Positions 9,937 through 18,217 of a stretch of 34,452 nt of DNA are shown here, in pieces. Source of the DNA: an uncultured Clostridium sp. (GTDB taxonomy: Bacteria > Bacillota > Clostridia > Clostridiales > Clostridiaceae); the NCBI GenBank assembly GCA_903789665.1, contig CAIFEX010000029.1:1-34452 (forward strand). Direction: 5' to 3'. Made by a program: the position numbers and the translations under genes. Position 1 is the first letter of the stretch. Every line of letters starts with the position of its first letter. Under the pieces are notes generated by a model, which saw only the letters and a list, made by a program, of their open reading frames with translations, was not told the DNA's origin and did not search any database.

Positions 9937-10296
9937 TTATATATAAAATATATAGACAAAAATAGGAGAATGACTGCGATTTTATTAGAAATTTGTATAG
10001 GAATTTTAATATAGATAAAGTTCAGAGAAATCATAATCTTGTTGGATAGTATAAGAATAAAGATTATAAATATAACGAATTGATTATTAAAAATTATTAA
10101 TATTATATGTTTTTATGTGTTGGCACTTTTGTTGGCAGAATTATATTTTTCACAGAAATTAGCAGGAATATAATAATTAATATAGAAAATAAAGTATATG
10201 GATATTATTTAATGTAAATTATTCTTGATCAAGTGATTCTTAGCAATGGCAGTGTTCGGGTAAAATTGATGTTCACCGGAGAAAGGAATTATAAAA
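9937..10296. other. intergenic region between the CWB2 gene and the RNase H gene
   Basis: 360 bases, strongly A/T-rich, with no open frame of note and no clear terminator after the CWB2 gene. The only recognisable element is the two-block motif at 10228-10267, which is repeated near 31121. A TGGCAC at about 10120 resembles half of a sigma-54 promoter but lacks a correctly spaced -12 element. Confidence 0.6.
10228..10267 (+). repeat. dispersed leader motif, copy A
   Basis: ATCAAGTGATTCTTAG (10228-10243) is identical to 31121-31136. Ten bases later, GTTCGGGTAAAATT (10254-10267) resembles GTTCAGGTGAAATT at 31137-31150. In both places an AAAGGAAT ribosome-binding-like sequence and an ATG follow. 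Here that ATG is the start of the RNase H gene. Confidence 0.55.
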
Positions 10297-10932
10297 ATGT
10301 CTAAGAAAAAATATTATGCGGTAAAAAAAGGGTACAGTACTGGAATTTTTGAAAATTGGGTTGAGTGCCAGCACAGTATTAACGGATACAGTGATGCTGA
10401 ATACAAGTCATTTGGAAATATAGAAGATGCCAGAGCATATATGGATAATAAAGATATAGGGGATGTACATAAAAACACAGCTATTAAACTTAATACACCA
10501 ATTGCATATATTGATGGAAGTTATTCGGATGCTGTAAAAAGGTATTCCTTTGGATATATTATATTAATGCCCAATGGTGATGAAATTAGGAATTCAGGGT
10601 ATGGTAATGAGGCAGATGCACTGAAGATAAGAAATGTGGCAGGAGAATTGCAGGGTGCCATGCATGTTATTAAGTTTTTAAGTGACAGCGGATATAAAAA
10701 AGCTATAATAAGGCATGATTATCGGGGCATTTCAAAATGGGTTACAGGAGAATGGAAGGCAAAAAATAATACTGTAAAAAAGTATATTGAATTTATGTCG
10801 AGGTATAAAAATAAAATACATATATCTTTTGAAAAAGTGCAGGCTCATTCCGGTGATAAATTTAATGAAGAAGTGGATGCTATTGCTAAAAGTGCATTAA
10901 ATGGCAATCAAAAGATAAAAAAAGCCAAATAG
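10297..10932 (+). CDS. viroplasmin-domain ribonuclease H
   Basis: Encodes 211 residues. The N-terminus (1-50) is the small caulimovirus viroplasmin / RNase H1 hybrid-binding fold: KYYAVKKGYSTGIFENWVEC, then GYSDAEYKSF. The rest is an RNase HI domain that cuts RNA in RNA:DNA hybrids. The expected carboxylates are present: Asp73 in AYIDGS, Glu117 in AGEL, Asp141 in RHDY and Asp194 in EEVDAIAK, plus His184 in the AHSGD loop. GGAGAAAGGAAT precedes the ATG. It appears monocistronic and is preceded by the repeated leader motif. Substrate and gene symbol (rnhA-like) are family inference. Confidence 0.9.
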   Translation: MSKKKYYAVKKGYSTGIFENWVECQHSINGYSDAEYKSFGNIEDARAYMDNKDIGDVHKNTAIKLNTPIAYIDGSYSDAVKRYSFGYIILMPNGDEIRNSGYGNEADALKIRNVAGELQGAMHVIKFLSDSGYKKAIIRHDYRGISKWVTGEWKAKNNTVKKYIEFMSRYKNKIHISFEKVQAHSGDKFNEEVDAIAKSALNGNQKIKKAK

Positions 10933-11000
10933 ATACTTTTTATTGTTTACAAATAGTTTATAATTATGACATTAAGGCGTAACAAATACCATATATAATA

Positions 11001-11219
11001 GAAAGTGTCCTAAGGAAATATCTTAGAGAAAATGAAAATGATGTATTTGAACATAGAAAAGTATTAAGAAATTAATGGTAATTACCAAGAGGTGTCTGCG
11101 GTTGCAGGGCACGGTAAATTTAAGTGCAACCTCCATAAGTCACTATAATATTGTAGTACTTTTCCCTTTAAAGTATACTGTATAAATAAGGCGTTGGTTG
11201 TTTACGACGCCCTATTTTT
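11001..11219 (+). ncRNA. candidate structured RNA ending in an intrinsic terminator
   Basis: This non-coding stretch follows TATAAT (10994-10999). It can form CTAAG/CTTAG (11010-11026), a long-range 10-bp stem GAAAAGTATT (11056-11065) with AGTACTTTTC (11155-11164), and inside that stem GGTTGCA/TGCAACC (11100-11106, 11125-11131). Alternatives are CTGC/GCAG with GTG/CAC (11092-11112) and GAGGT/ACCTC. The palindrome TGGTAATTACCA lies at 11076-11087. The 3' strand of the long stem can alternatively pair with AAAGTATACT at 11170-11179. The segment is locally more G/C-rich than its flanks and ends at a clean terminator. Its size and shape would suit a small RNA such as 6S RNA or a riboswitch leader of the PAP2 gene, but I recognise no family consensus. 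Confidence 0.4.
11190..11219 (+). terminator. intrinsic terminator
   Basis: GGCGTTG (11190-11196) pairs with CGACGCC (11205-11211, one G-T pair), followed by CTATTTTT. It lies 113 bases before the PAP2 gene and closes the candidate RNA. Confidence 0.8.
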
Positions 11220-11332
11220 CTAGTTAAAATCATAAATTATTAAGAGTTTTTAATGTATTATTAATCTTTTAGTAATATTGAGCATATAGAATAAAGTTGG
11301 AATAATAAAAACCAATGTAGAAGGTGGTACTT

Positions 11333-11899
11333 TTGATAAAGAAGTTTGATGATTTTATTTTGGAATTTGTGCAGGATAATATGCGCAGACCAATCATGGA
11401 TAAAATCATGACATTTATTACAGCTTTGGGAAATGGAGGTACACTTTGGATTGCAATAGCTTTGTACTTGATATTTTATAGAGGTTATAAATTAACGGGA
11501 ATTGCGGTGTTGATGACTTTGATTGTAAGTACTATATTTGGAGAAGGAATAGTTAAACATGTAGTTAGAAGGGTAAGACCCTGCAATTGTAAAAATAATG
11601 TTCAACTTTTAATTTCGAAACCCATTTCTTATTCTTTTCCATCAGGCCATACCTTTTCTTCTTTTGCAGTGGCGGGTGTTTTATCGGCTCAGTTCAGTGA
11701 ATATAAAATGATATTTTTATTAATAGCATCTTTAATAGCATTTTCAAGATTGTATCTTTGTGTCCATTATCCTACGGATATAATATCAGGGGCAGTATTT
11801 GGGCTTCTGTGTGCTAAACTGATGATTTTATTTTTTAACTGTGATTATTTCCAAACTAATATGTTAAATATTTTTAACACCAATATAAATCTACATTAA
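11333..11899 (+). CDS. PAP2-family membrane phosphatase
   Basis: Encodes 188 residues, a small polytopic type-2 phosphatidic acid phosphatase. The three active-site motifs are present: KHVVRRVRPC (motif 1), PSGHTFSS (motif 2) and SRLYLCVHYPTD (motif 3, catalytic His). Bacterial proteins of this size usually dephosphorylate undecaprenyl diphosphate (BcrC-like) or lipid phosphates at the outer membrane face; the exact substrate is open. The start is TTG 11333, five bases after AAGGTGG. An in-frame GTG at 11324 overlaps that site. It follows the candidate structured RNA and terminator, and no second gene is joined to it. Confidence 0.88.
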   Translation: MIKKFDDFILEFVQDNMRRPIMDKIMTFITALGNGGTLWIAIALYLIFYRGYKLTGIAVLMTLIVSTIFGEGIVKHVVRRVRPCNCKNNVQLLISKPISYSFPSGHTFSSFAVAGVLSAQFSEYKMIFLLIASLIAFSRLYLCVHYPTDIISGAVFGLLCAKLMILFFNCDYFQTNMLNIFNTNINLH

Positions 11900-11907
11900 T
11901 ATTGGTG
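11878..11907 (+). terminator. stem-loop overlapping the PAP2 stop codon
   Basis: CACCAATAT and ATATTGGTG form a perfect 9-bp stem around a 12-nt loop that includes most of the stop region. No T tract follows, so it may stabilise the mRNA end or attenuate rather than terminate. Confidence 0.35.
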
Positions 11908-11950
11908 GGATATTATAATATCTGTAAGTAAAATTAGTGGAGGTAATCAG

Positions 11951-12865
11951 ATGGAAAAAGCGTCGAAGCAAGTTTCTTTGGTTCAAGATAAGGCAGCTGA
12001 AAATAAAAAAATCATAGATGTTTTAGAGCCTTACCTATATATTATTCCGTGTATAATAATATTTTTAGGATTTACCTATTTCCCGTTTTTTAAAACCATA
12101 TATTTGAGTTTATTTAATACAAATGCCCAGGGAGAACCTAGTTCTTTTGCCGGACTTTCTAATTATGTTGATTTATTTAAGGATCCCTCTTTTATAAATA
12201 GCGTGGTTGTGACTTTTAAATACGTGGTTGTAACTACAATTCCAGCTATACTCATTGGACTTGTACTGGCATTATTATGTAACAATAGGTTGAAATTCAA
12301 GGGAATTTTCAGTACAATGTATGCCCTGCCTATGGCAGTATCTTCTGCCTCCGCTGCAATAATATGGATGCTTTTGTTTAATCCAAGTATAGGTCTTGTA
12401 AATTTTATCTTGAAAAAGAATATAGGATGGCTTACAAGCCCGTTCTGGGGATTTATTGCTGTATCCATAGTGGGCATATGGTTAAATGCATGTATAAATT
12501 TTATTTTTATAATTTCCGGTCTCCAGAATATACCGAAGGAATTAGTAGAAAGTGCATCCATAGACGGCGCAAATTATTTCCAAAAATTAAAGAATGTAAT
12601 ATTGCCATGTCTTTCGCCAACTCTTTTTTTTGTACTCATCATAAACATAATAAATGGATTTCAAACTTTTGGACAGATAAACATAATGACTTTAGGAGGA
12701 CCTGCCGAGGCCACTAATGTAATTGTGTATTCAATTTACAGAAATGCATTTTTTAACAGCAGGTTTGGTGCAGCTAGTGCTGAATCCATAATTTTGTTTT
12801 TATTGATGTTTTTTATAACATTGCTTCAATTTAGATATGAAGATAAAAAAGTCTTCTATAAATAA
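11951..12865 (+). CDS. ugpA: Ugp-type ABC transporter permease (UgpA-like)
   Basis: Encodes 304 residues, one of two membrane subunits of a carbohydrate-uptake-1 (CUT1) importer. About six membrane segments are visible, beginning with YLYIIPCIIIFLGFTYFPFF. The EAA loop that contacts the ATPase is ESASIDGANYFQKLKNVILP. The neighbours (second permease, binding lipoprotein, glycerophosphodiesterase, ATPase) argue for sn-glycerol-3-phosphate or glycerophosphodiester uptake. TGGAGGT precedes ATG 11951. It is the first gene of the operon; TATAAT at about 11914 is a possible -10 but no good -35 accompanies it. Confidence 0.88.
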   Translation: MEKASKQVSLVQDKAAENKKIIDVLEPYLYIIPCIIIFLGFTYFPFFKTIYLSLFNTNAQGEPSSFAGLSNYVDLFKDPSFINSVVVTFKYVVVTTIPAILIGLVLALLCNNRLKFKGIFSTMYALPMAVSSASAAIIWMLLFNPSIGLVNFILKKNIGWLTSPFWGFIAVSIVGIWLNACINFIFIISGLQNIPKELVESASIDGANYFQKLKNVILPCLSPTLFFVLIINIINGFQTFGQINIMTLGGPAEATNVIVYSIYRNAFFNSRFGAASAESIILFLLMFFITLLQFRYEDKKVFYK

Positions 12866-12882
12866 AAAGGGAGTGTCAGAAT

Positions 12883-13704
12883 ATGAAAAAAAACATAGGC
12901 AAAATAATTCTTTATATAGTAAATATAGTGCTGGGAATTATAACTATAGCTCCTATTTTGTATGCCCTTGCTATTAGCTTTATGCCTCCGGATCAGATAT
13001 TTTCGTATCCGCCTAAATTGATACCTAAAGAATTATATTTAAAAAATTATTTAGATGCTTTAAATGCAGCACCTATAATAAAATTTATAATCAATAGTTT
13101 TGTAGTATCTTTAGGAGTTACTGCAGGTGTAATTATAACGTCGTGTTTGGCAGCTTTTTCTTTTTCATTCTTTAATTTCAGGGGGAAAAAAATTCTGTTT
13201 GTAATTGTAATAGCTACTATGATGATACCGGCGGAGTCCATTATGATATCAAATTATTTGACTGTAGGCTCTTTCGGATGGCTGGACAGTTATAAAGCAC
13301 TTGTAATTCCGTATTTAAGTGCTGCAATGGGAGTATTTATGATGAGGCAGTATTATCTCACTCTTCCTAAGGAACTCTATGAGGCTGCTAAGATAGATGG
13401 CTGCAACAGTTTTAAGTTTTTTACCAGAATAGTTTTTCCTATGTCAAGGCCTATTGTAGGTTCTCTTGGTGTATATACCTTCTTGGTTACATGGAATCAG
13501 TATTTATGGCCGCTGCTTGTTACTAGTAAGGACAGCACCAGAACCGTGCAGATAGGAATAAGCATGCTGCAATTTTCCGAAAATCAATCTTTTGGGCTTA
13601 TAATGGCAGGTATTGTAATGGTGCTTTTACCTTCAATTATAATCTTTATATTTGGTCAGAAACAGCTTATAGAAGGTATGACTTCTGGTGCAGTAAAAGG
13701 GTAA
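12883..13704 (+). CDS. ugpE: Ugp-type ABC transporter permease (UgpE-like)
   Basis: Encodes 273 residues, the partner permease of the CUT1 heterodimer. The first membrane segment is IILYIVNIVLGIITIAPILY, and the EAA loop is YEAAKIDGCNSFKFFTRIVF. The C-terminus ends GMTSGAVKG, the EGLTAGAVKG-type tail typical of MalG/UgpE subunits. AAAGGGAG lies eight bases before ATG 12883, and only 17 bases separate it from ugpA. Confidence 0.88.
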   Translation: MKKNIGKIILYIVNIVLGIITIAPILYALAISFMPPDQIFSYPPKLIPKELYLKNYLDALNAAPIIKFIINSFVVSLGVTAGVIITSCLAAFSFSFFNFRGKKILFVIVIATMMIPAESIMISNYLTVGSFGWLDSYKALVIPYLSAAMGVFMMRQYYLTLPKELYEAAKIDGCNSFKFFTRIVFPMSRPIVGSLGVYTFLVTWNQYLWPLLVTSKDSTRTVQIGISMLQFSENQSFGLIMAGIVMVLLPSIIIFIFGQKQLIEGMTSGAVKG

Positions 13705-13751
13705 TTGTAAAATTTATATAAAATAATAATTATAGTTTTGAGAGGAGAAAA

Positions 13752-15107
13752 ATGATGAAAAGAAGATTTATAAGTTTACTTCTGGCTTCACTTATGATAG
13801 GAGGCGTTTTTACCGGGTGTGGAAGCAGCAGTACAAGTCAGTCGTCTGGATCTGGGAAAACCGTACAGATAACATTCTGGCATTCCATGTCGGGTAAAAA
13901 TGGACAGGCGCTTACCAAAATGGTAAATGACTTCAACAGTTCTCATAAGAATATTAAAGTGAATGCACAGTACCAAGGCAAATATGATGATGCTATAAAT
14001 AAACTCAAGAGTGCCGAAAGGGCGAAAAATGGACCTGATGTCATGCAGACCTATGATATAGGTACTAGATTTATGATAGACAGTGGATGGGTAAAACCAA
14101 TGCAGGATTTTATAGACAGTGAGAAATATGATGTGTCAAATTTGGAACCCAATATAGTAGGATATTATACGGTTAACAATAAGTTATATTCCATGCCGTT
14201 TAATTCATCGACACCTATACTTTATTATAATAAAGATGCTTTTAAAGCCGCAGGGTTAAATCCGGATAATCCACCTAAAACATTTTCTGAATTAGAAAGT
14301 GCGGCGGAAAAACTTACTAAGAAAGATGGTTCAGGTAAAGTTACTCAGTATGGTTTTGCAATGGCTATATATGGATGGTTCTTTGAACAATTTATAGTTA
14401 AACAAGGGCAAAATTATGCAAATAACGGCAATGGTAGAGAAAAAGCTCCAACAGCTGTTGAATTCGATAAAAATGGATCAGGTATAAAAGTACTAAATGA
14501 ATGGCAGAAACTAGTTAAATCAGGCAATGCGGCTAATTTTGGAAGAAATGAGGATGATACGGAAAATGCATTTATAGCGGGTAAGACAGCTATGTATATT
14601 GAATCTACAGCAGATCTGTCGGCTGTATTAAATGGTATCGGAGGAAGATTTGAAGTGGGAACTGCAGCCTTGCCTTCCTTTGACGGAGTAAAAGATGGCG
14701 GTGTATCAATTGGAGGGGCTTCATTGTGGGCACTTGACAGTAAAGATACCGCAAAAGAAAAAGCGACCTGGGAATTTATAAAGTATATGGTATCACCGGA
14801 ACAGCAGGCTTACTGGGCTAGTCAGACGGGATATTTCCCTGTCACCAAAAAAGCTTATAGTGTACAGACAATGAAAGATAATTTACAGAAAAAACCTCAG
14901 TTTCAGACAGCAATAGACCAGCTTCATAATTCTCCTAAGACGGCTAGAGGTGCACTTATGTCTGTATTCCCTGAGGCAAGACAGACTGTTGAAACTAATA
15001 TAGAACAGATGCTGCAGGGCAAACAATCTTCGGAACAGGCTGTAAAGAATTCAGCAGATAGTATAAATTCGGCTATAGAAAAATATAATCAAAATAACAA
15101 GAAATAA
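13752..15107 (+). CDS. ugpB: Ugp-type substrate-binding lipoprotein (UgpB-like)
   Basis: Encodes 451 residues. A lipoprotein signal ends in FTGC with the lipidated Cys23, followed by a Ser/Gly/Thr linker. The mature protein is an extracellular solute-binding family 1 protein: ITFWHSMSGKNGQALTKMV, PDVMQTYDIGTRFM, YSMPFNSSTPILYYNKDAF, and the C-terminal WEFIKYMVSPEQQAYWASQT with TGYFPV. These fit the UgpB branch, which binds glycerol-3-phosphate or glycerophosphocholine. Either ATG 13752 or ATG 13755 may start it; GAGGAG is 4 or 7 bases away, so 13755 is slightly better placed. Confidence 0.9.
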   Translation: MMKRRFISLLLASLMIGGVFTGCGSSSTSQSSGSGKTVQITFWHSMSGKNGQALTKMVNDFNSSHKNIKVNAQYQGKYDDAINKLKSAERAKNGPDVMQTYDIGTRFMIDSGWVKPMQDFIDSEKYDVSNLEPNIVGYYTVNNKLYSMPFNSSTPILYYNKDAFKAAGLNPDNPPKTFSELESAAEKLTKKDGSGKVTQYGFAMAIYGWFFEQFIVKQGQNYANNGNGREKAPTAVEFDKNGSGIKVLNEWQKLVKSGNAANFGRNEDDTENAFIAGKTAMYIESTADLSAVLNGIGGRFEVGTAALPSFDGVKDGGVSIGGASLWALDSKDTAKEKATWEFIKYMVSPEQQAYWASQTGYFPVTKKAYSVQTMKDNLQKKPQFQTAIDQLHNSPKTARGALMSVFPEARQTVETNIEQMLQGKQSSEQAVKNSADSINSAIEKYNQNNKK

Positions 15108-15139
15108 TGTGTAAAAATAAAAGGAGAGCACAGTAAAAG

Positions 15140-15862
15140 ATGATTAGAACTTTAAATATTGCTCATAGAGGATTTAGTGGAATGTACCCTGAAAATACTA
15201 TGGAGGCTTTTAAAAAAGCTGTAGAAATAGGATCGGATGGAATAGAGACTGATCTTCACATCACAAAGGACGGCGTCATAGTTATCTGTCATGATGAGAC
15301 TATAGACAGAACTACGGATGGGAGTGGATTTATAAAAGATTATACTTATAGGGAACTTACTGAATTTAATGCGGGTCATGGAGAAAAAATTCCAAGTTTG
15401 GACGAATTGATGGACTATATGAAAGACAAAAATTTACTCTTAAATCTTGAACTTAAAAATGATGTTATTCCCTATGAGAATTTGGAAAGATCCACAATAG
15501 ACAAGATATATGAATATGGTTTGAAAAAAAATGTAATAGTATCATCCTTCAACCATAATTCTATGCAGAAAGTAAAAAAATATGACAGCAGTATAAAAAC
15601 AGGATTATTGTACGGATCTCCTATTCATAATCCAGGGGAGTATGCAAAGAGAATCGGAGCCGATGCGCTCCATCCTCTTTTTTCCCTTGTTATGGATAAA
15701 GCTACCATCAACGACATTAAGAGAAACGGCATACTTATAAACGTCTATACGGTAAATGAAAAAAGTTATATGAAAAAGCTTATAGACTTAGGAGTAGATG
15801 GTATCATAACAAATTATCCCAATTTACTTAAAGATGTAATCGAAAAATTAACTGATAAATGA
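15140..15862 (+). CDS. ugpQ: glycerophosphodiester phosphodiesterase (UgpQ-like)
   Basis: Encodes 240 residues with no signal peptide, so it is cytoplasmic like UgpQ rather than secreted. It hydrolyses glycerophosphodiesters to glycerol-3-phosphate and an alcohol. GDPD signatures are AHRGFSGMYPENTMEAF (catalytic His), GIETDLHITKDG, CHDETIDRTTDG (second catalytic His), LNLELKND (metal-binding Glu) and NVYTVNE near the end. AAGGAG lies 13 bases before ATG 15140, a long spacing. It lies between the binding protein and the ATPase, so imported diesters are probably processed by the same operon. Confidence 0.92.
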   Translation: MIRTLNIAHRGFSGMYPENTMEAFKKAVEIGSDGIETDLHITKDGVIVICHDETIDRTTDGSGFIKDYTYRELTEFNAGHGEKIPSLDELMDYMKDKNLLLNLELKNDVIPYENLERSTIDKIYEYGLKKNVIVSSFNHNSMQKVKKYDSSIKTGLLYGSPIHNPGEYAKRIGADALHPLFSLVMDKATINDIKRNGILINVYTVNEKSYMKKLIDLGVDGIITNYPNLLKDVIEKLTDK

Positions 15863-15889
15863 TATTTAGGAGAAAGGAGTACAGTGAAA

Positions 15890-16993
15890 ATGGCAAATTT
15901 ATCCCTGCGACATGTATATAAAACTTATTCGGGCGGTGTTGATACTATCAAGAATTTTAATTTGGAAATAAAGGATAAGGAGTTTATAGTATTTGTAGGA
16001 CCTTCTGGTTGTGGAAAGTCTACTGTCCTTAGAATGATTGCAGGACTTGAAAATATAACTAGTGGAGAACTTTATGTAGATAATCAACTTGTGAATGAAG
16101 TGACTCCTAAAGATAGGGATATTGCTATGGTTTTTCAAAATTACGCATTGTATCCTCATATGAATGTATATGATAATATGGCATTTGGACTCAAGATGAG
16201 GAAAGTGGAGAAATCTCAAATAGATGAAAAAGTAAAAAATGCGGCCAAAACACTGGATATATATGACTTACTTAAAAGAAAGCCTAAAGAATTGTCGGGA
16301 GGGCAAAGACAGAGGGTGGCTATGGGAAGGGCCATAGTTAGAAATCCCAAGGTATTTTTAATGGATGAGCCTCTGTCAAATCTAGATGCTAAGTTGAGGG
16401 TGCAGATGAGGACGGAAATATCCCAACTTCATAAAAAATTGCAGACTACATTTATATATGTAACCCACGACCAGATGGAGGCAATGACCCTGGGTACAAG
16501 AATTGTGGTTATAAGAGATGGAATTATACAGCAGGTAGATACTCCGCAGGAAATATACAACCATCCCAAGAATGTGTTTGTAGCAGGATTTATTGGAAGT
16601 CCCCAGATGAATTTCATAAATTCCAGGTTAAAATATGCAGGAGGAAGGTTGATTGCTTTGTTTGACGGGGAACAATTGATTTTAAGTGATAATATATCAA
16701 AAGCACTGGAGAAAAAGGGATATGCAGATAAAAATATTATAATTGGAATAAGACCTGAAAACATAAATATACCTGGTAAAAATTCCGGGAATGAACGTCT
16801 GGTTGAATTTAATGTGGATTTAACTGAACTCATGGGTGCGGAAAGCTATATTTACTTGTCTAAAGGTGATTTTAACCTTATATCCAGAATAGAAGGAATA
16901 GTGGATGTCAAGTCAGGAGATAAAATAAAATTGGCTTTGGATTTGAATAAAATTCATGTTTTTGATGCAGATACACAATTGGCAATTTTATAA
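15890..16993 (+). CDS. ugpC: ABC transporter ATPase of the MalK/UgpC type
   Basis: Encodes 367 residues. The nucleotide-binding domain has Walker A GPSGCGKST, the Q-loop in MVFQNYALYPHMNV, signature LSGGQRQRVAMGRA, Walker B VFLMDEPLSNLDAKLR and the switch His in YVTHDQMEA. A C-terminal OB-type regulatory domain (from about 240; IIGIRPENI) is shared with MalK/UgpC. ATG 15890 is preferred because MANLSLRHVYKTY is the family start; an in-frame GTG at 15884 is only four bases from the ribosome binding site. It is the last gene of the operon and is followed by a terminator. These ATPases can serve several CUT1 importers. Confidence 0.92.
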   Translation: MANLSLRHVYKTYSGGVDTIKNFNLEIKDKEFIVFVGPSGCGKSTVLRMIAGLENITSGELYVDNQLVNEVTPKDRDIAMVFQNYALYPHMNVYDNMAFGLKMRKVEKSQIDEKVKNAAKTLDIYDLLKRKPKELSGGQRQRVAMGRAIVRNPKVFLMDEPLSNLDAKLRVQMRTEISQLHKKLQTTFIYVTHDQMEAMTLGTRIVVIRDGIIQQVDTPQEIYNHPKNVFVAGFIGSPQMNFINSRLKYAGGRLIALFDGEQLILSDNISKALEKKGYADKNIIIGIRPENINIPGKNSGNERLVEFNVDLTELMGAESYIYLSKGDFNLISRIEGIVDVKSGDKIKLALDLNKIHVFDADTQLAIL

Positions 16994-17016
16994 CGTATTT
17001 TTTATATTTGATGTAT

Positions 17017-17052
17017 ACCACGGTGATTATTGAGATTTGCCGTGGTTTTTTT
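17017..17052 (+). terminator. terminator of the ugp operon
   Basis: ACCACGG (17017-17023) pairs with CCGTGGT (17040-17046), followed by a run of seven T. Confidence 0.85.
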
Positions 17053-17147
17053 ATTGTTGATGGCTGTAAAAAAATTCATGTAAAGCATTTAATATTGTAG
17101 TAAAATATATTTAGGAGATATTTCATTATATAAATGGGAGGATAATT

Positions 17148-18128
17148 ATGGATAGACCTAGAGTATTTATAGCAAGATCTGTTCCAAAAAAAGTGGAAGA
17201 ATTTATTGCTAAATATTGTGACTATGAGAAATGGAACTTTGAGGAAGATATATCCGAAGAAGAACTTGTCAAAAATCTGAAAGATATGGATGGACTTTTA
17301 ATCTCAGGAACTCAAATCAATGATAGAATTTTGGAACAATCACCTAAACTTAAAGTTGTAAGTGATATTTCTGTAGGTTATGATAATTTTGATTTAAATG
17401 CCATGAGAAAAAGAAAGGTTATAGGGACCAATACTCCTTTTGTCTTGAATGAGACTGTATCAGATCTTGTCATAGCTCTTATTTTGTCTACAGCTAGAAG
17501 AGTTACTGAATTGGATTCCTATGTAAAGGAAGGAAAATGGAATAAAGATATAGGAAGTGAGCTTTTTGGAACGGATGTCAATCATTCTACCCTGGGAATA
17601 ATCGGTATGGGCAGAATAGGTGAATGTGTTGCCAGAAAAGCAAAGTTTGGATTTGATATGGATGTTTTATATTATAACAGAAATAGAAGGCTGGATGTTG
17701 AAGATAAATTGGGGGTTAGGTATGCAGATTTTGACTGTTTGCTTAGGAATTCTGATTTCATTTCTGTAATGGTTCCTTATAATAGAAAGACTTATCATAT
17801 GATTGACTATAGAGAATTTGGAATGATGAAAAGATCTGCCATTTTTATAAACACTTCTCGTGGAAAAACAATTAATGAAAAGGCATTGATAGATGCTTTG
17901 AGCAGCCGGAAGATACTTGCTGCAGGATTGGATGTTTATGATACAGAGCCGATAAATTTTAAAAATCCTCTCTTAAAAATGACTAATGTTATAACTTTGC
18001 CCCACGTTGGCTCTGCTACATCTAAAACTCGTTTTAATATGGCAATGCTTGCTGCAGAGAATTTAGTAAAAGCAGTGCTTGGCAGTACTGTACCCAATGT
18101 GGTACCTGAATTGAAAGATTTAGTATAA
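17148..18128 (+). CDS. D-isomer-specific 2-hydroxyacid dehydrogenase
   Basis: Encodes 326 residues, NAD(P)-dependent, of the glyoxylate/hydroxypyruvate reductase type. The nucleotide motif is GIIGMGRIGECVARKAKFGF. Catalytic residues are Arg238 (NTSRGK), Glu267 (VYDTEP) and His286 (LPHVGSAT), 19 residues apart as usual. The N-terminal substrate domain contains SDISVGYDNFDLNAMRKRKV, which resembles glyoxylate reductases. The physiological 2-keto acid (glyoxylate, hydroxypyruvate or 2-ketogluconate) cannot be fixed from sequence. GGGAGG precedes ATG 17148. It is a single-gene unit between two terminators. Confidence 0.9.
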   Translation: MDRPRVFIARSVPKKVEEFIAKYCDYEKWNFEEDISEEELVKNLKDMDGLLISGTQINDRILEQSPKLKVVSDISVGYDNFDLNAMRKRKVIGTNTPFVLNETVSDLVIALILSTARRVTELDSYVKEGKWNKDIGSELFGTDVNHSTLGIIGMGRIGECVARKAKFGFDMDVLYYNRNRRLDVEDKLGVRYADFDCLLRNSDFISVMVPYNRKTYHMIDYREFGMMKRSAIFINTSRGKTINEKALIDALSSRKILAAGLDVYDTEPINFKNPLLKMTNVITLPHVGSATSKTRFNMAMLAAENLVKAVLGSTVPNVVPELKDLV

Positions 18129-18150
18129 ATTCTGGTAAAATATCAAAAAG

Positions 18151-18181
18151 TGCTTTGAATTGCTTGCGGCAATTCAAAGCA
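18151..18181. terminator. bidirectional terminator
   Basis: TGCTTTGAATTGC (18151-18163) and GCAATTCAAAGCA (18169-18181) form a perfect 13-bp stem with a 5-nt loop. TTTCCTATTT follows on the plus strand, and the flanking AAAAAG gives CTTTTT on the minus strand. It serves the dehydrogenase and the convergent small gene. Confidence 0.8.
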
Positions 18182-18217
18182 TTTCCTATTTAAATGGTAT
18201 AGAAAGAATCACATGGT

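Noticed and set aside
10120-10140. TGGCAC followed by TTGGCA, resembling a sigma-54 promoter
   Set aside because: The -12 GC dinucleotide is shifted by one base from the required spacing, and no activator gene or sensible downstream target is adjacent.
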